Positions 35,215 through 44,193 of a stretch of DNA of 64,000 bases are shown piece after piece. The DNA lies in the NCBI RefSeq assembly GCF_001182785.1, contig NZ_CP012100.1, forward strand, positions 434,001 through 498,000. Reading direction: 5' to 3'. The stretch is from Bacillus thuringiensis (lineage in GTDB: Bacteria > Bacillota > Bacilli > Bacillales > Bacillaceae_G). Position 1 is the first letter of the stretch. The number at the start of each line of letters is the position of its first letter. Below the pieces are notes generated by a model, which did not search any database, was not told the DNA's origin, and saw only the letters and a program-made list of their open reading frames with translations. The position numbers were made by a program, and so were the translations under genes.

Positions 35215-36444
35215 ATGATGAAAATTCCATTTAAGGTCATAACCTTAGCTACTTTAGCAACGGTTATAACTGCTACAAATGGTAGTACTATTCATGCACT
35301 TGCACAAGAACAGACAGCTCAAGAACAGAAAATAGAAAATTATGCGTTAGGACCTGAAGGATTAAAGAAAGCGTTGGCTGAAACAGGCTCTCATATTCTT
35401 GTAATGGATTTGTACGCAAAAACTATGATTAAGCAACCAAATGTAAATTTATCCAACATTGATCTAGGTTCAGGAGGAGGAGAATTAATCAAAAATATTC
35501 ACCTGAATCAGGAACTGTCACGAATCAATGCAAATTACTGGTTAGATACAGCGAAGCCAAACATTCAAAAAACAGCACGTAATATTGTAAATTATGATGA
35601 GCAATTTCAAAATTATTACGACACATTAGTAGATACTGTAAAAAAGAAAGATAAGGTGAGCCTCAAAGAAGGAATAGGGGATTTAATCGATACAATTCAT
35701 ACAAATTCAAATGAAGTTACGGAAGTCATTAAGATGTTAGAGGCTTTCAAAACAAAGTTGTATACAAATACTGTAGATTTTAAAAATAATGTTGGTGGTC
35801 CAGATGGACAGGGAGGATTGACGGCTATATTAGCGGGAAAACAAGCACTAGTCCCACAACTTCAGGCCGAAATTGAGAATTTACGTTCTACACAGAAATC
35901 ACATTTTGATAATGTATTAGCCTGGTCAATTGGTGGTGGATTAGGAGCAGCTATTTTAATTATTGGAACGATTGCAGGAGCGGTAGTAATTGTTGTGACT
36001 GGTGGTACAGCTACACCAGCTGTTGTTGGTGGTCTTACAGCTCTAGGAGCCGCTGGTATCGGTTTAGGAACAGCAGCTGGTGTTGAGGCATCTAATCATA
36101 TGAATTCTTATAATGAAATTTCGAATAAAATCGGAGAATTAAGTATGAAAGCTGATTTGGCTAATCAAGCGGTTATTTCACTTACTAATACGAAAGACAC
36201 TCTAACATATTTGTATCAGACAGTGGATCAAGCAATAATGTCTCTAACAAGTATTCAGCAACAATGGAATAAAATGGGGGCTAATTATAAAGATTTATAT
36301 GATAATATCGATCAAATGCAAGAACATAAACTTTCGTTAATACCTGACGATTTAAAAGCTGCAAAACAAAGTTGGAATGATATTCATAAGGATGCAGAAT
36401 TCATTTCAAAAGACATTGCTTTTAAACAAGAAAAAGGAAACTAG
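35215..36444 (+). CDS. hblD: Hemolysin BL lytic component L1
   Basis: 409 residues, AAGGAGG site, 62 bases after hblC. The signal peptide ends near HALAQEQ. Diagnostic segments include YALGPEGLKKALAETGSHIL, NYDEQFQNYYDTLVDTV and the conserved hydrophobic hairpin near residues 235-285 (VLAWSIGGGLGAAILIIGTI ... GGTATPAVVGG), which inserts into membranes in this family. The C-terminal helix IPDDLKAAKQSWNDIHKDAE is typical. It is needed together with hblC and hblA products for full toxicity. Confidence 0.95.
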   Translation: MMKIPFKVITLATLATVITATNGSTIHALAQEQTAQEQKIENYALGPEGLKKALAETGSHILVMDLYAKTMIKQPNVNLSNIDLGSGGGELIKNIHLNQELSRINANYWLDTAKPNIQKTARNIVNYDEQFQNYYDTLVDTVKKKDKVSLKEGIGDLIDTIHTNSNEVTEVIKMLEAFKTKLYTNTVDFKNNVGGPDGQGGLTAILAGKQALVPQLQAEIENLRSTQKSHFDNVLAWSIGGGLGAAILIIGTIAGAVVIVVTGGTATPAVVGGLTALGAAGIGLGTAAGVEASNHMNSYNEISNKIGELSMKADLANQAVISLTNTKDTLTYLYQTVDQAIMSLTSIQQQWNKMGANYKDLYDNIDQMQEHKLSLIPDDLKAAKQSWNDIHKDAEFISKDIAFKQEKGN

Positions 36445-36475
36445 AAATTAATATATATTCTTAGGAGGAATTAAA

Positions 36476-37609
36476 GTGAATAATAATTTTCCTTATAAAC
36501 TACTTGCTGTATCGACGTTTTTAACCCTGACAACAACTACTGTAGTTTCTCCAGTAGCTGCTTTTGCAAGTGAAAGTAAAATAGAACAAACGAGTACGGA
36601 AGATATATCTCTTTCTGTAAACAGCGAAAAAATGAAAAAAGCTTTGCAAGATGCTGGGGTATTTGCAAAATCCATGAATGATTACTCTTATTTGTTAATT
36701 AATAATCCAGATGTTAATTTTGAAGGAATTGATATTAAAGGATATACAAATCTACCTAGTCAAATTGTACAAGATCAAAAGAATGCAAGAGAGCATGCTA
36801 CAAAATGGGATGCGCACATAAAAAAACAACTTTTAGATACCCTTACAGGAATTGTAGAGTATGATACCACATTTGACAATTATTACGATACATTAGTAGA
36901 AGCAATTAATGAAGGAGATGCAGATACATTAAAAGAAGGCATTACAGATTTACAAGGTGAGATTAAAAAAAATCAAGCATATACACAGAATTTAATACAA
37001 GAACTAGCTAAGTTAAGAGATAGTATTGGAGAAGATGTCCGAGCATTTGGAGGTCATAAAGATATCTTGCAATCGATTTTAAAAAATCAAGCATCTGGAA
37101 TAGATGAAGATGAAAAACGTCTAAATGATGTTTTAGAGCAAATAAGACATTTTAAACAAGTAGAATCGGATGGAATAATAACTGTATCATATCCCTCAAT
37201 CCCTACATGGATTGCTGGAGGTGTAATGATAGGGGTAGCAAGAAATAATTTAGGTACGTTAGAGCCGTTATTAGCGCAATTACGCCAAACGGTAGACTAT
37301 AAAATAACATTAAATCGTGTAGTTGGAGTTGCGTATAATAATATTGCTGAAATGCAAAATGCAATTGGATCAGCTATTAATGCTCTCACCTATATGTCAG
37401 CACAATGGCATGATTTAGATTCTCAATATTCTGGAGTACTTAATCATATTGATAAAGCATCCCAAAAAGCAGATCAAAATAAATTTAAATTCTTAAAACC
37501 TAATCTGAATGCAGCCAAAGACAGCTGGAAAACATTAAGAGCAGATGCGTTTACATTAAAAGAAGGAATAAAAACATTAAAAATGGATCCTGTTTCTTCA
37601 AAAAAATAA
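36476..37609 (+). CDS. hblA: Hemolysin BL binding component B
   Basis: 377 residues from GTG 36476, eight bases after AGGAGGA. The signal peptide ends near AFASES. B-component hallmarks are NPDVNFEGIDIKGY, IVEYDTTFDNYYDTLVEAI, FGGHKDILQSILKNQ and NKFKFLKPNLNAAKDSWKTL. Compared with the B protein I remember, the membrane-hairpin segment (residues ~225-255, DGIITVSYPSIPTWIAGGVM) is clearly different in sequence while flanking helices are conserved. A terminator follows, so no hblB (B') is in this operon. Confidence 0.93.
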   Translation: MNNNFPYKLLAVSTFLTLTTTTVVSPVAAFASESKIEQTSTEDISLSVNSEKMKKALQDAGVFAKSMNDYSYLLINNPDVNFEGIDIKGYTNLPSQIVQDQKNAREHATKWDAHIKKQLLDTLTGIVEYDTTFDNYYDTLVEAINEGDADTLKEGITDLQGEIKKNQAYTQNLIQELAKLRDSIGEDVRAFGGHKDILQSILKNQASGIDEDEKRLNDVLEQIRHFKQVESDGIITVSYPSIPTWIAGGVMIGVARNNLGTLEPLLAQLRQTVDYKITLNRVVGVAYNNIAEMQNAIGSAINALTYMSAQWHDLDSQYSGVLNHIDKASQKADQNKFKFLKPNLNAAKDSWKTLRADAFTLKEGIKTLKMDPVSSKK

Positions 37610-37694
37610 GGAAGTATGGTTTTATTGTTAAGTTTTCTAAAAGATAGAGACTTAAAAAACATACTGTTAAATAATTTAATGATTCGTTATATAC

Positions 37695-37731
37695 AAAAAG
37701 GTGGAGTTCTATTAAGGACTCCACCTTTTTT
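37695..37731 (+). terminator. Terminator of the hblCDA operon
   Basis: AAAAAGGTGGAGT (37695-37707) pairs perfectly with ACTCCACCTTTTT (37718-37730) and runs into T. It fixes the operon end after hblA. Confidence 0.88.
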
Positions 37732-37791
37732 GATGATATGCTTCTAATGAGCTAAAACTTTTTGTTCATTTATTTACAAGAAGGTGGGATT

Positions 37792-37932
37792 ATGGTGTAT
37801 GTCATTCCATACGACAGATTCGCTAGAGACGATTTCAGTTATTTCTTAGCAAAGAATTACGAGGAAATTGGTTTAATGCGTTTTGGTGATGATAATGAGG
37901 AGTTGGATTTAAGATGTGGTGAATCTTTATAA
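37792..37932 (+). CDS. Unrecognised 46-residue ORF
   Basis: A small ORF starting MVYVIPYDRFARDDF with AAGGTGG just upstream. It is acidic, with no signal or membrane segment. It may be a short gene or the 5' stub of a longer one lost during rearrangement behind hblA. I do not recognise it. Confidence 0.4.
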   Translation: MVYVIPYDRFARDDFSYFLAKNYEEIGLMRFGDDNEELDLRCGESL

Positions 37933-38078
37933 CCTTATTATAGTAAGCGCTTACAATAATAACGATACATTTTTGTATGCAATATTGCATATTTATACAT
38001 TAGACCTCTATTATTCATTTTTTAATGGTACTATAGCGAGGTGAGAGTCTTTAAGGGTTCTCCTTGATAGGAGGAAAT

Positions 38079-38210
38079 ATGGAAAGAGTGCAAGCGATTT
38101 ACAGTAATCAAAAATTTAAGAGTTGGGTTAAACAGGTATTAGCTGTAGGAGGAGTAATAGGTTGCTGCTATTTGGTGTTATATGCTTTCTGTTTCTTAGT
38201 TATTATATAA
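38079..38210 (+). CDS. Small membrane peptide, 43 residues
   Basis: ATG 38079 is preceded by TAGGAGG. A short amphipathic N-terminus (MERVQAIYSNQKFKSW) precedes one hydrophobic helix (LAVGGVIGCCYLVLYAFCFLVII). The sequence CTCCT just upstream can pair with the AGGAG of its ribosome site (four-base loop), so translation may be structurally controlled. It ends just before a good terminator (38232-38259), making a compact one-gene unit. Function unknown. Confidence 0.55.
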   Translation: MERVQAIYSNQKFKSWVKQVLAVGGVIGCCYLVLYAFCFLVII

Positions 38211-38231
38211 ATATTATACAACTAAACTAGT

Positions 38232-38264
38232 AGAGTCTTGCCGAGAGAGGTAAGGCTCTTTTAT
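38232..38264 (+). terminator. Terminator of the small membrane peptide gene
   Basis: AGAGTCTTGCC (38232-38242) pairs with GGTAAGGCTCT (38249-38259), with two G-T pairs and a GAGAGA loop, then TTTTATT. Confidence 0.75.
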
Positions 38265-38914
38265 TGTAACCTGAAGATGGGCAAACAATATACAATATTT
38301 CTTAGGTTTGTCAGATTACTTTTTACGGTGCCATGTTTCTCTATATTCTAGAACATTAATTCCTATTATTGAGAGTTAATAAGCTTCTATTTAAAGTTAC
38401 CATTTATATTGAAAACAGAAGTTTATTGATAAAAAATATGTTTTTACTAGATACATATTAAAAAGACAAGCATAAATTATATTAGATTTTAGCAAAATTT
38501 TTTTGCATTGGAAAAGGATTTAAATCTTACTTATAAATTTGATTCCTTTTTACATAACATAATCCTTATATTACTACGTAAATATAATACAGTAATAATG
38601 ATTTAAAAGCAAGAATTTTAGTAGCGGTACGTTCACACATCCATTAACTTAAGAGATTTCTTCAGGTAAGATAATAAGTAATCTATCAAAAGCGCCTTTA
38701 AACAATTTATTTATAAGATCATGTAAATTGAAATCAATGTAAAAATTATGCATTTTTGTAAAAGACATTCATTGACACTTGTGTATATAAGTAACTATAC
38801 TCGTTACATCAAATTGAATGCGTGTTAATACGATTTCATTATTATTACAAACATGTAAATATAAAAATAGAAAATCTCAATTTGATAAATACAATGGTAG
38901 AGGTGTTTATTTTA
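38265..38914 (+). other. AT-rich intergenic region
   Basis: About 650 bases with stops in all frames. I see no gene, tRNA or clear repeat. The right end holds the ribosome site AGAGGTG (38899-38905) of the next gene. Confidence 0.5.
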
Positions 38915-40333
38915 ATGAAGCACAAATTAATTGCAACAGGTATCCTTGCAGGAGCTATACTATCTTATTCTTCTAATATTTTAGCAGATACTCATAAATT
39001 CCCTGATGTTCCTACATGGGCGGACAAATCGGTTAATTATTTAGTGGATAAACAGGTATTGAATGGTTATCCAGATGGGACTTTTGGTTCAAATGACTCA
39101 TTAGACAGAGCTTCGGCTACAAAAATTATGACAAAAGTTTTAGGTATACAAATTGATCCTAATGCAAAACCATCTTTTACAGATTCACAAAATCACTGGG
39201 CTACTCCTTATATTGCTGCTGCTGAAAAATCCGGTATTGTTAAAGGGGAAGGTAATGGAATCTTCAATCCATCCGGAAAAGTAACTCGCGCTGCTATGGC
39301 TACAATGCTAGTAAATGCATATAAACTACAAAGCACAGCGAATCATAATGAGCAGGTTAGATTTGAAGATTTAAAAGGGCATTGGGGAGAAAAATATGCC
39401 AATATTTTAATAGATTTAAAAGTTTCTAATGGTACTGAGAACGGTTGGCAACCAAATAGATTTATAACACGTGCTGAAGCTGCTCAACTTACTGCAAAAA
39501 CAGATATGTTACAACAAAATTTAAACGATGAAAAAGAGGTTATTACTGCTACCTCATATGAAGATTTAAATTTAACATTGGCTTCGAAAATTACAGCTCA
39601 AGAGATTGATAGTTTTATTGCGAAATATCATTCGGATAGTCCTTTAGTTGGACATGGGCAAGATTTTATTAGTGCGCAAAATCAATATGGCGTGAGTGCT
39701 CATTATTTAGCAGCGCATGCGATTTTAGAATCTGGGTACGGAAAATCAGAAATTGCATATCAAAAACATAATCTATTCGGTCTACGTGCATATGATGGAG
39801 ATCCGTTTAAATATGCGAAATATTTACCAAGCTACGGCGATAGCATTGCTTATAACGCTAATTATGTACGAGAAAGATATTTAGAAGAAAGTGGTATGTA
39901 TTATAACGGCCCAACATTAACTGGCATGAATGTGAAATATGCATCAGATAAAGGCTGGACTAAGAAAATTGCGGGTATTATGGAACGTATTAAACCGTTT
40001 CATGTAGAAGATTATACATATGCAAAAAAATTACCAAAGAATCCTGAAACATTAGATGTCGACGCGTTATCTAATGAAATTCCATATAAAATGTATGCAG
40101 ACGGTTCAAGCTCAAATGTTGTATCATCAGCTACTTACTATCAGGTACCTTATCCATTTAATTTAAAAATTAAAAGTAGACCAGATGTAGCTGTCGAGGA
40201 GAATGAAGTTGGTACAGTAACTCCTGGAACAACCATCTTTATTTATCGTGAAGATCCGAATGGATGGGTAGAATTCTCTTTTGAAGCTAATGGAGAAAAA
40301 TATTGGACATTAAAAAATAAATTAAGTATGTAA
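38915..40333 (+). CDS. S-layer-anchored endo-beta-N-acetylglucosaminidase
   Basis: The frame is open from 38822, but ATG 38915 follows AGAGGTG and gives a proper signal peptide ([20 protein letters not shown], cleavage near LADTHKF); 472 residues. Three SLH domains (residues ~28-70, 87-130, 148-195) anchor it to secondary cell-wall polymer. Residues ~228-370 form a glucosaminidase domain with catalytic Glu272 in [13 protein letters not shown] and the HNLFGL motif. The C-terminal ~75 residues look like a bacterial SH3 domain. It is an autolysin cleaving GlcNAc-MurNAc linkages, probably in cell separation. Confidence 0.9.
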   Translation: MKHKLIATGILAGAILSYSSNILADTHKFPDVPTWADKSVNYLVDKQVLNGYPDGTFGSNDSLDRASATKIMTKVLGIQIDPNAKPSFTDSQNHWATPYIAAAEKSGIVKGEGNGIFNPSGKVTRAAMATMLVNAYKLQSTANHNEQVRFEDLKGHWGEKYANILIDLKVSNGTENGWQPNRFITRAEAAQLTAKTDMLQQNLNDEKEVITATSYEDLNLTLASKITAQEIDSFIAKYHSDSPLVGHGQDFISAQNQYGVSAHYLAAHAILESGYGKSEIAYQKHNLFGLRAYDGDPFKYAKYLPSYGDSIAYNANYVRERYLEESGMYYNGPTLTGMNVKYASDKGWTKKIAGIMERIKPFHVEDYTYAKKLPKNPETLDVDALSNEIPYKMYADGSSSNVVSSATYYQVPYPFNLKIKSRPDVAVEENEVGTVTPGTTIFIYREDPNGWVEFSFEANGEKYWTLKNKLSM

Positions 40334-40416
40334 TTAAAAAGATCTATTTCACTAGTTTTAATCTCATATAATTGAGAGACAAGTTTTTTACTTTCTTAAA
40401 ATAAAGTTATGTATAC

Positions 40417-40453
40417 AATAAAAGTTAGAGAATTATTTTCTCTAACTTTTATT
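40417..40453. terminator. Bidirectional terminator
   Basis: AATAAAAGTTAGAGAA (40417-40432) pairs perfectly with TTCTCTAACTTTTATT (40438-40453) between two convergent genes. Confidence 0.85.
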
Positions 40454-40468
40454 CGCTAGTATTTGAAA

Positions 40469-41023
40469 TTAAAAAGATGGTGGAGTTACTCCAAATATAA
40501 CAGTGACTTTGTTTAAAGAAGTGTTTTCCCACTTATGCTTTGCATAAGGTGGAATTTTAACACTATCACCTGTATTGAGAAGTAAAACCTCATCATTTAG
40601 ATATAGTTTCACTTTTCCTTCCATAATAAATGCTATTTCTTCCCCTTTATGTGCTACAGGCTCCATAGATGAAGCAGTTTGAGGTAACAGATTCATTAGA
40701 GCCAATTCTAGTGATCCATCTAAATTAGGAGATAATAGCTCATACGAAACATTGCCGCTTTCAGGAAAAGTTATTTTTTTCCTTTGGTTAGCTCGTACAA
40801 CTAATTCTTCTGTATTGGTATCCTCTAAGAAAAAATTAAACAATGGAATATTTAATGCTACAGAAATTAATTTTAGTGTTTGTAATGAAGGGTTTGTGAT
40901 TCCTTTTTCAATCTGACTTAACATGGAAGGTGTTATATCAGCTAACTCTGCTAAACGCTTACTGGTTAATCCGGCACCTTTTCTAAATGCCCTAATTTTG
41001 TGACCAACATTAATATCGTTCAT
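40469..41023 (-). CDS. XRE-cupin transcriptional regulator
   Basis: 184 residues; GGGGA lies before the ATG on the minus strand. Residues ~8-62 form an XRE helix-turn-helix (KRLAELADITPSMLSQIEKG), and residues ~105-180 a cupin barrel (HKGEEIAFIMEGKVKLYLND, VKIPPYAKHKWENTS). Family members sense small ligands and control nearby metabolic or transport genes. The divergent neighbour at 41125 is a short, possibly broken ORF, so the original target may have been lost. Confidence 0.88.
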   Translation of the reverse strand: MNDINVGHKIRAFRKGAGLTSKRLAELADITPSMLSQIEKGITNPSLQTLKLISVALNIPLFNFFLEDTNTEELVVRANQRKKITFPESGNVSYELLSPNLDGSLELALMNLLPQTASSMEPVAHKGEEIAFIMEGKVKLYLNDEVLLLNTGDSVKIPPYAKHKWENTSLNKVTVIFGVTPPSF

Positions 41024-41124
41024 ATATGTAATCCCCTTTAAATAAGTAAATAAAATTAAAATGTTATTAATTTTATTTACTTATACTTAATAAATTGTTA
41101 ATATATACTTAATTATAATAAATT

Positions 41125-41310
41125 ATGATTAATTTTAAAATATCATATGTACATATGGCAGCAGCTGCGAAAAAGTGGGAAAAAGATTTACTTAGAAACA
41201 AAGGGGCTACTATTTTTGAATATACAGCGGGCTATAGTAAAGCGGTAGAAGAAAGAATACAAGTTAATAAGAATCAAATGTGCTATTTGATTGAGTTTCG
41301 TTCAGTTTGA
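41125..41310 (+). CDS. Short ORF, possibly a frameshifted gene fragment
   Basis: 61 residues (...AAAAKKWEKDLLRNKGATI). The ribosome site is poor. A one-base shift near 41304 continues the frame as QFENYGMGAYTCKFRWAY for about 30 more residues, which suggests a truncated gene. It is divergent from the XRE-cupin regulator, hence a possible former target. I do not recognise the family. Confidence 0.3.
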   Translation: MINFKISYVHMAAAAKKWEKDLLRNKGATIFEYTAGYSKAVEERIQVNKNQMCYLIEFRSV

Positions 41311-41510
41311 AAATTATGGTATGGGAGCATATACATGTAAATTTCGCTGGGCCTACTCATTCTTCATATATGCTATTAGGTATGATGACCTGATTATATG
41401 ATGGGATTTCCAGACAAGATTTTTAATGAAAAGAATTTTAATAAGTAAAGGACAACTTAAGAGTAAACATCAATGCGGTATTGTAAAATTTTTAAGGAAG
41501 TGAAAATAGT

Positions 41511-42014
41511 ATGAAATTAGCTTTAAATAGTATTATGATCTCCTTGATTTTTGCAGTAGGAGGGATCCTTTCGCTTTTGTTTAATTTAATGGGGAATCAA
41601 GATTGGATCTGGAATTGGGTAGGGCTATTACTGGCATATCTATCTTTGGGCATTTTAATCGGTTTATATAATAAAACTGTGGATCACAAAACATTTCCTA
41701 AAATACTAAAAAGAACTTTGTTTATTTCCTTTAATGCTACTATATTAGGGATAATAATAGGGGTAACATACCAACTATTAGGAAAGTGGAATCTTACTAT
41801 AATGATGTATTATTGGTTAATAATTTTAATACTACATTTAATTACTATAATAACATTAGTCATCCTAGTATTCGAAAACCGTAATAGTAAAAATTACAGC
41901 TTACTATATAGTTTTATTATACTTTTAAACATTGTCCTTACCTTAGGACCAGTATTATTTCCAGTAGTTCTAACTATTATAGGAAATGCCATGAACGCTA
42001 GTGCAGGGCACTAA
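41511..42014 (+). CDS. Multi-pass membrane protein, unknown
   Basis: 167 residues, AAGGAAG site. Five hydrophobic helices are visible: LALNSIMISLIFAVGGIL, WVGLLLAYLSLGILIGL, TLFISFNATILGIIIGV, YYWLIILILHLITIITL and SFIILLNIVLTLGPVLF. Few charged residues lie in the loops, and I see no transporter motif. It stands alone between the regulator region and the deacetylase. Confidence 0.6.
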   Translation: MKLALNSIMISLIFAVGGILSLLFNLMGNQDWIWNWVGLLLAYLSLGILIGLYNKTVDHKTFPKILKRTLFISFNATILGIIIGVTYQLLGKWNLTIMMYYWLIILILHLITIITLVILVFENRNSKNYSLLYSFIILLNIVLTLGPVLFPVVLTIIGNAMNASAGH

Positions 42015-42148
42015 TTTTCACCTATATAGATTATGAAAATGATTAGTCCAAAATTGAGATTGGTTAAGTTAAAAAACTTAATAAGCTATTAGGATAATAA
42101 AACTAAACAATATAAAGTGGAATGATTTGATAGAAAGAAGATTATAAT

Positions 42149-42970
42149 ATGAAAATTAAGCTTAAGAAAAAAAGAATTATAAGTGTATTGTTGGCTATTA
42201 CATTAGTAGCAATAGGGTATTACATGTTTCAATCTATTACGAATCCTAAGCTGGTAAATGCGGAAGAGGCAAATAGTGTTCAACAAGTGAGCAGTCTACC
42301 TAAAAATGAATTAAAAAAATCGATACCTAATCGTTTTGATGGTAAAGAAAGAAAAGTTGTATATTTAACTTTTGATGATGGACCAGGAAAATATACAGCT
42401 AATCTATTAGATGTATTAAAGAAAAATGATGTGAAAGCAACATTCTTTTTAATTGGCGATAATGTGAGAAGGTTCCCAGATTTAGTGAAACGAGAGCATG
42501 TAGAAAACCATTATGTGGGAATGCATAGTATGACACATGATTTTAAAAAGCTATACACCAATCAGGAATATGTTAAGGAAATGAAAGAAGATCAATCATT
42601 AATTAGAAATGTTATTGGAAACATACCAAAATTAACACGTCCACCATATGGATCAATGCCTGGCTTAAATGAATCACTTCGAAATGAAGTGGTCGGAAAT
42701 AATTTAAAAATATGGGATTGGACAATTGATTCTCTAGATTGGAAATACAATAAATTACCTGTGGATGTAGCGGCCGCAAAAATTGTTCAAAATGTCTTAG
42801 CAGGTGCGACGTCTTCAAAAGAAATTGTTTTAATGCATGATATTCATCCACAATCTGTCGCAGCAGTTCCAGCAATTATAAAAGGATTAAAAGAAAAAGG
42901 GTATGAATTTGAAGCTTATGATGAGAATAATCATTTTCCAATAAACTTCTGGCATGATAATCGTATATAA
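42149..42970 (+). CDS. Polysaccharide (peptidoglycan) deacetylase, NodB family
   Basis: 273 residues. An N-terminal membrane anchor (residues ~9-30) holds it outside the membrane. NodB motifs are complete: TFDDGP (74-79, with catalytic and metal Asp), H126-SMT-H130 for the metal, RPPYGS (164-169), DWTIDSLDW, and LMHDIH with His230. The family removes N-acetyl groups from GlcNAc or MurNAc of peptidoglycan, giving lysozyme resistance. A terminator follows. Its exact substrate cannot be told from sequence. Confidence 0.92.
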   Translation: MKIKLKKKRIISVLLAITLVAIGYYMFQSITNPKLVNAEEANSVQQVSSLPKNELKKSIPNRFDGKERKVVYLTFDDGPGKYTANLLDVLKKNDVKATFFLIGDNVRRFPDLVKREHVENHYVGMHSMTHDFKKLYTNQEYVKEMKEDQSLIRNVIGNIPKLTRPPYGSMPGLNESLRNEVVGNNLKIWDWTIDSLDWKYNKLPVDVAAAKIVQNVLAGATSSKEIVLMHDIHPQSVAAVPAIIKGLKEKGYEFEAYDENNHFPINFWHDNRI

Positions 42971-43040
42971 AAAGATATGCATGAGTTAAAAGAAAATTAG
43001 AATGGAATAAGCAATTCATATGGGGGCTAAATATTTATAA

Positions 43041-43076
43041 GAGCGTGTTTAGATAGATGAAAACACGCTCTTTTTA
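43041..43076 (+). terminator. Terminator after the deacetylase
   Basis: GAGCGTGTTT (43041-43050) pairs with AAACACGCTC (43061-43070), followed by TTTTT. Confidence 0.85.
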
Positions 43077-43221
43077 CTGGACTATTTTTTCATTCATTTC
43101 TACATAAGCGTTGGATATTTCGTATGTTTGTCTAGAGTGAAAAGAACTCATAAAAAACCGCTATTATTCATGTACTTCTTCATATATTTGCACCGCACTT
43201 ATTTTTTGTATGTGGTTAAAA

Positions 43222-43791
43222 TTAGTTTGTAAGAAGCATATGTTTTAGCAACTGCAAAAATTCTTTATCACTTTTATCATCTTTCATATAATCCTGTTCA
43301 TAGTTAAAAATCATTCGCACTAACATAAAAGCTGTTAGCGGTAATGGTATCTTATGAAAAGTCCCTTGCTGATAACCTTTTTCAAGCAAATTACTTATCA
43401 TTTTAATTGCTTCTTCTTCAGATTGTTTAAAACAAGTTGTAATTTCAGGTGAATGGTACTCTTTATATTCTTGAAAGAGTGTAGAAACAAACGGATCTTG
43501 ATGATATTCTAGGCTGATATAATGAAGGATTTTTTGTATTCGTAGTAAAACATCCTTTTCCTCTTTATTTAAATCAAATAATTGTGAGCGTTTAAGTTGA
43601 ATATGACGCATATAGCAGTCACATAAAATTTGAGTTTTATCTGTATAGTAATAATAAATAGTTCCTTTACCAACTTTAGCTTTCTTTGCAATTTCATCAA
43701 CCGTTGTGTTACGGACACCACGCGTAGAGAACAGTATTGTGGCAGATTGAATGATTTTCATTTTTTTATTTTCTTTTTCTAATTTTATCAT
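43222..43791 (-). CDS. TetR-family repressor
   Basis: 189 residues. The N-terminal DNA-binding domain is clear (IIQSATILFSTRGVRNTTVDEIAKKAKVGKGTIYYYYTDK, read as separate helices). The rest is an all-helical ligand domain. It lies divergent to the asparagine synthetase gene 400 bases away, whose leader holds palindromic TTTTAGTCGG elements that could be its operators; that link is inferred. No transporter gene is adjacent. Confidence 0.88.
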   Translation of the reverse strand: MIKLEKENKKMKIIQSATILFSTRGVRNTTVDEIAKKAKVGKGTIYYYYTDKTQILCDCYMRHIQLKRSQLFDLNKEEKDVLLRIQKILHYISLEYHQDPFVSTLFQEYKEYHSPEITTCFKQSEEEAIKMISNLLEKGYQQGTFHKIPLPLTAFMLVRMIFNYEQDYMKDDKSDKEFLQLLKHMLLTN

Positions 43792-44061
43792 CGTCTACAC
43801 CCTATCCTTGAAATATTTAGCGAAGTTTTCTTTCATTACATTCTCTATCAGTCTATTTGTCATTTATTAACGCCTAATAGAAAGTCCTCTAGTTGCTTCT
43901 TATAGAATAACACACATCATTCCTATATCTAGTATATAACCATAATAGAATACGATTTTACATCTTAAGAATAGAAATGAGAGTATGAAATCATAAGTTA
44001 TTAATTGGACGATGAGAATTCAAGTGAAAGGAAATGGCGATCTCCTCATCGGTTGAATAAT

Positions 44062-44090
44062 TTGATTTTTTACTCAATTCGTTTTATTAT
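44062..44090 (+). promoter_or_regulatory. Putative sigma-A promoter of asnB
   Basis: TTGATT (44062-44067) and TATTAT (44085-44090) are separated by 17 bases. Transcription should start around 44096-44099, directly at the first hairpin of the leader. Confidence 0.55.
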
Positions 44091-44098
44091 ATAAACAT

Positions 44099-44165
44099 GA
44101 CTAAAAGATGCTTTTAGTCGGATTTTTTTACGTAAAACCGACTGATATTGGATTTTAGTCGGTTT
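44099..44165 (+). promoter_or_regulatory. Structured leader/operator region before asnB
   Basis: GACTAAAAG (44099-44107), an ATG loop and CTTTTAGTC (44111-44119) form a perfect 9-bp hairpin followed by GGATTTTTTT, an intrinsic-terminator form at the very start of the transcript. CCGACT (44138-44143) can pair either with AGTCGG at 44116-44121 or with AGTCGG at 44157-44162, giving alternative structures. Read as DNA, the same TTTTAGTCGG elements could be repressor half-sites. It is either an attenuator or a tandem operator. Confidence 0.55.
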
Positions 44166-44193
44166 CTATACTATTTGAGAGAAGGTAGACACT

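Noticed and set aside
38725..38780. Second PlcR box before the glucosaminidase (TATGCATTTTTGTAAA)
   Set aside because: The right half lacks CATA, so it fails the consensus.
44099..44165. T-box riboswitch before asnB
   Set aside because: The leader is too short, and no T-box-like TGGNACCGCG sequence or specifier stem is present.
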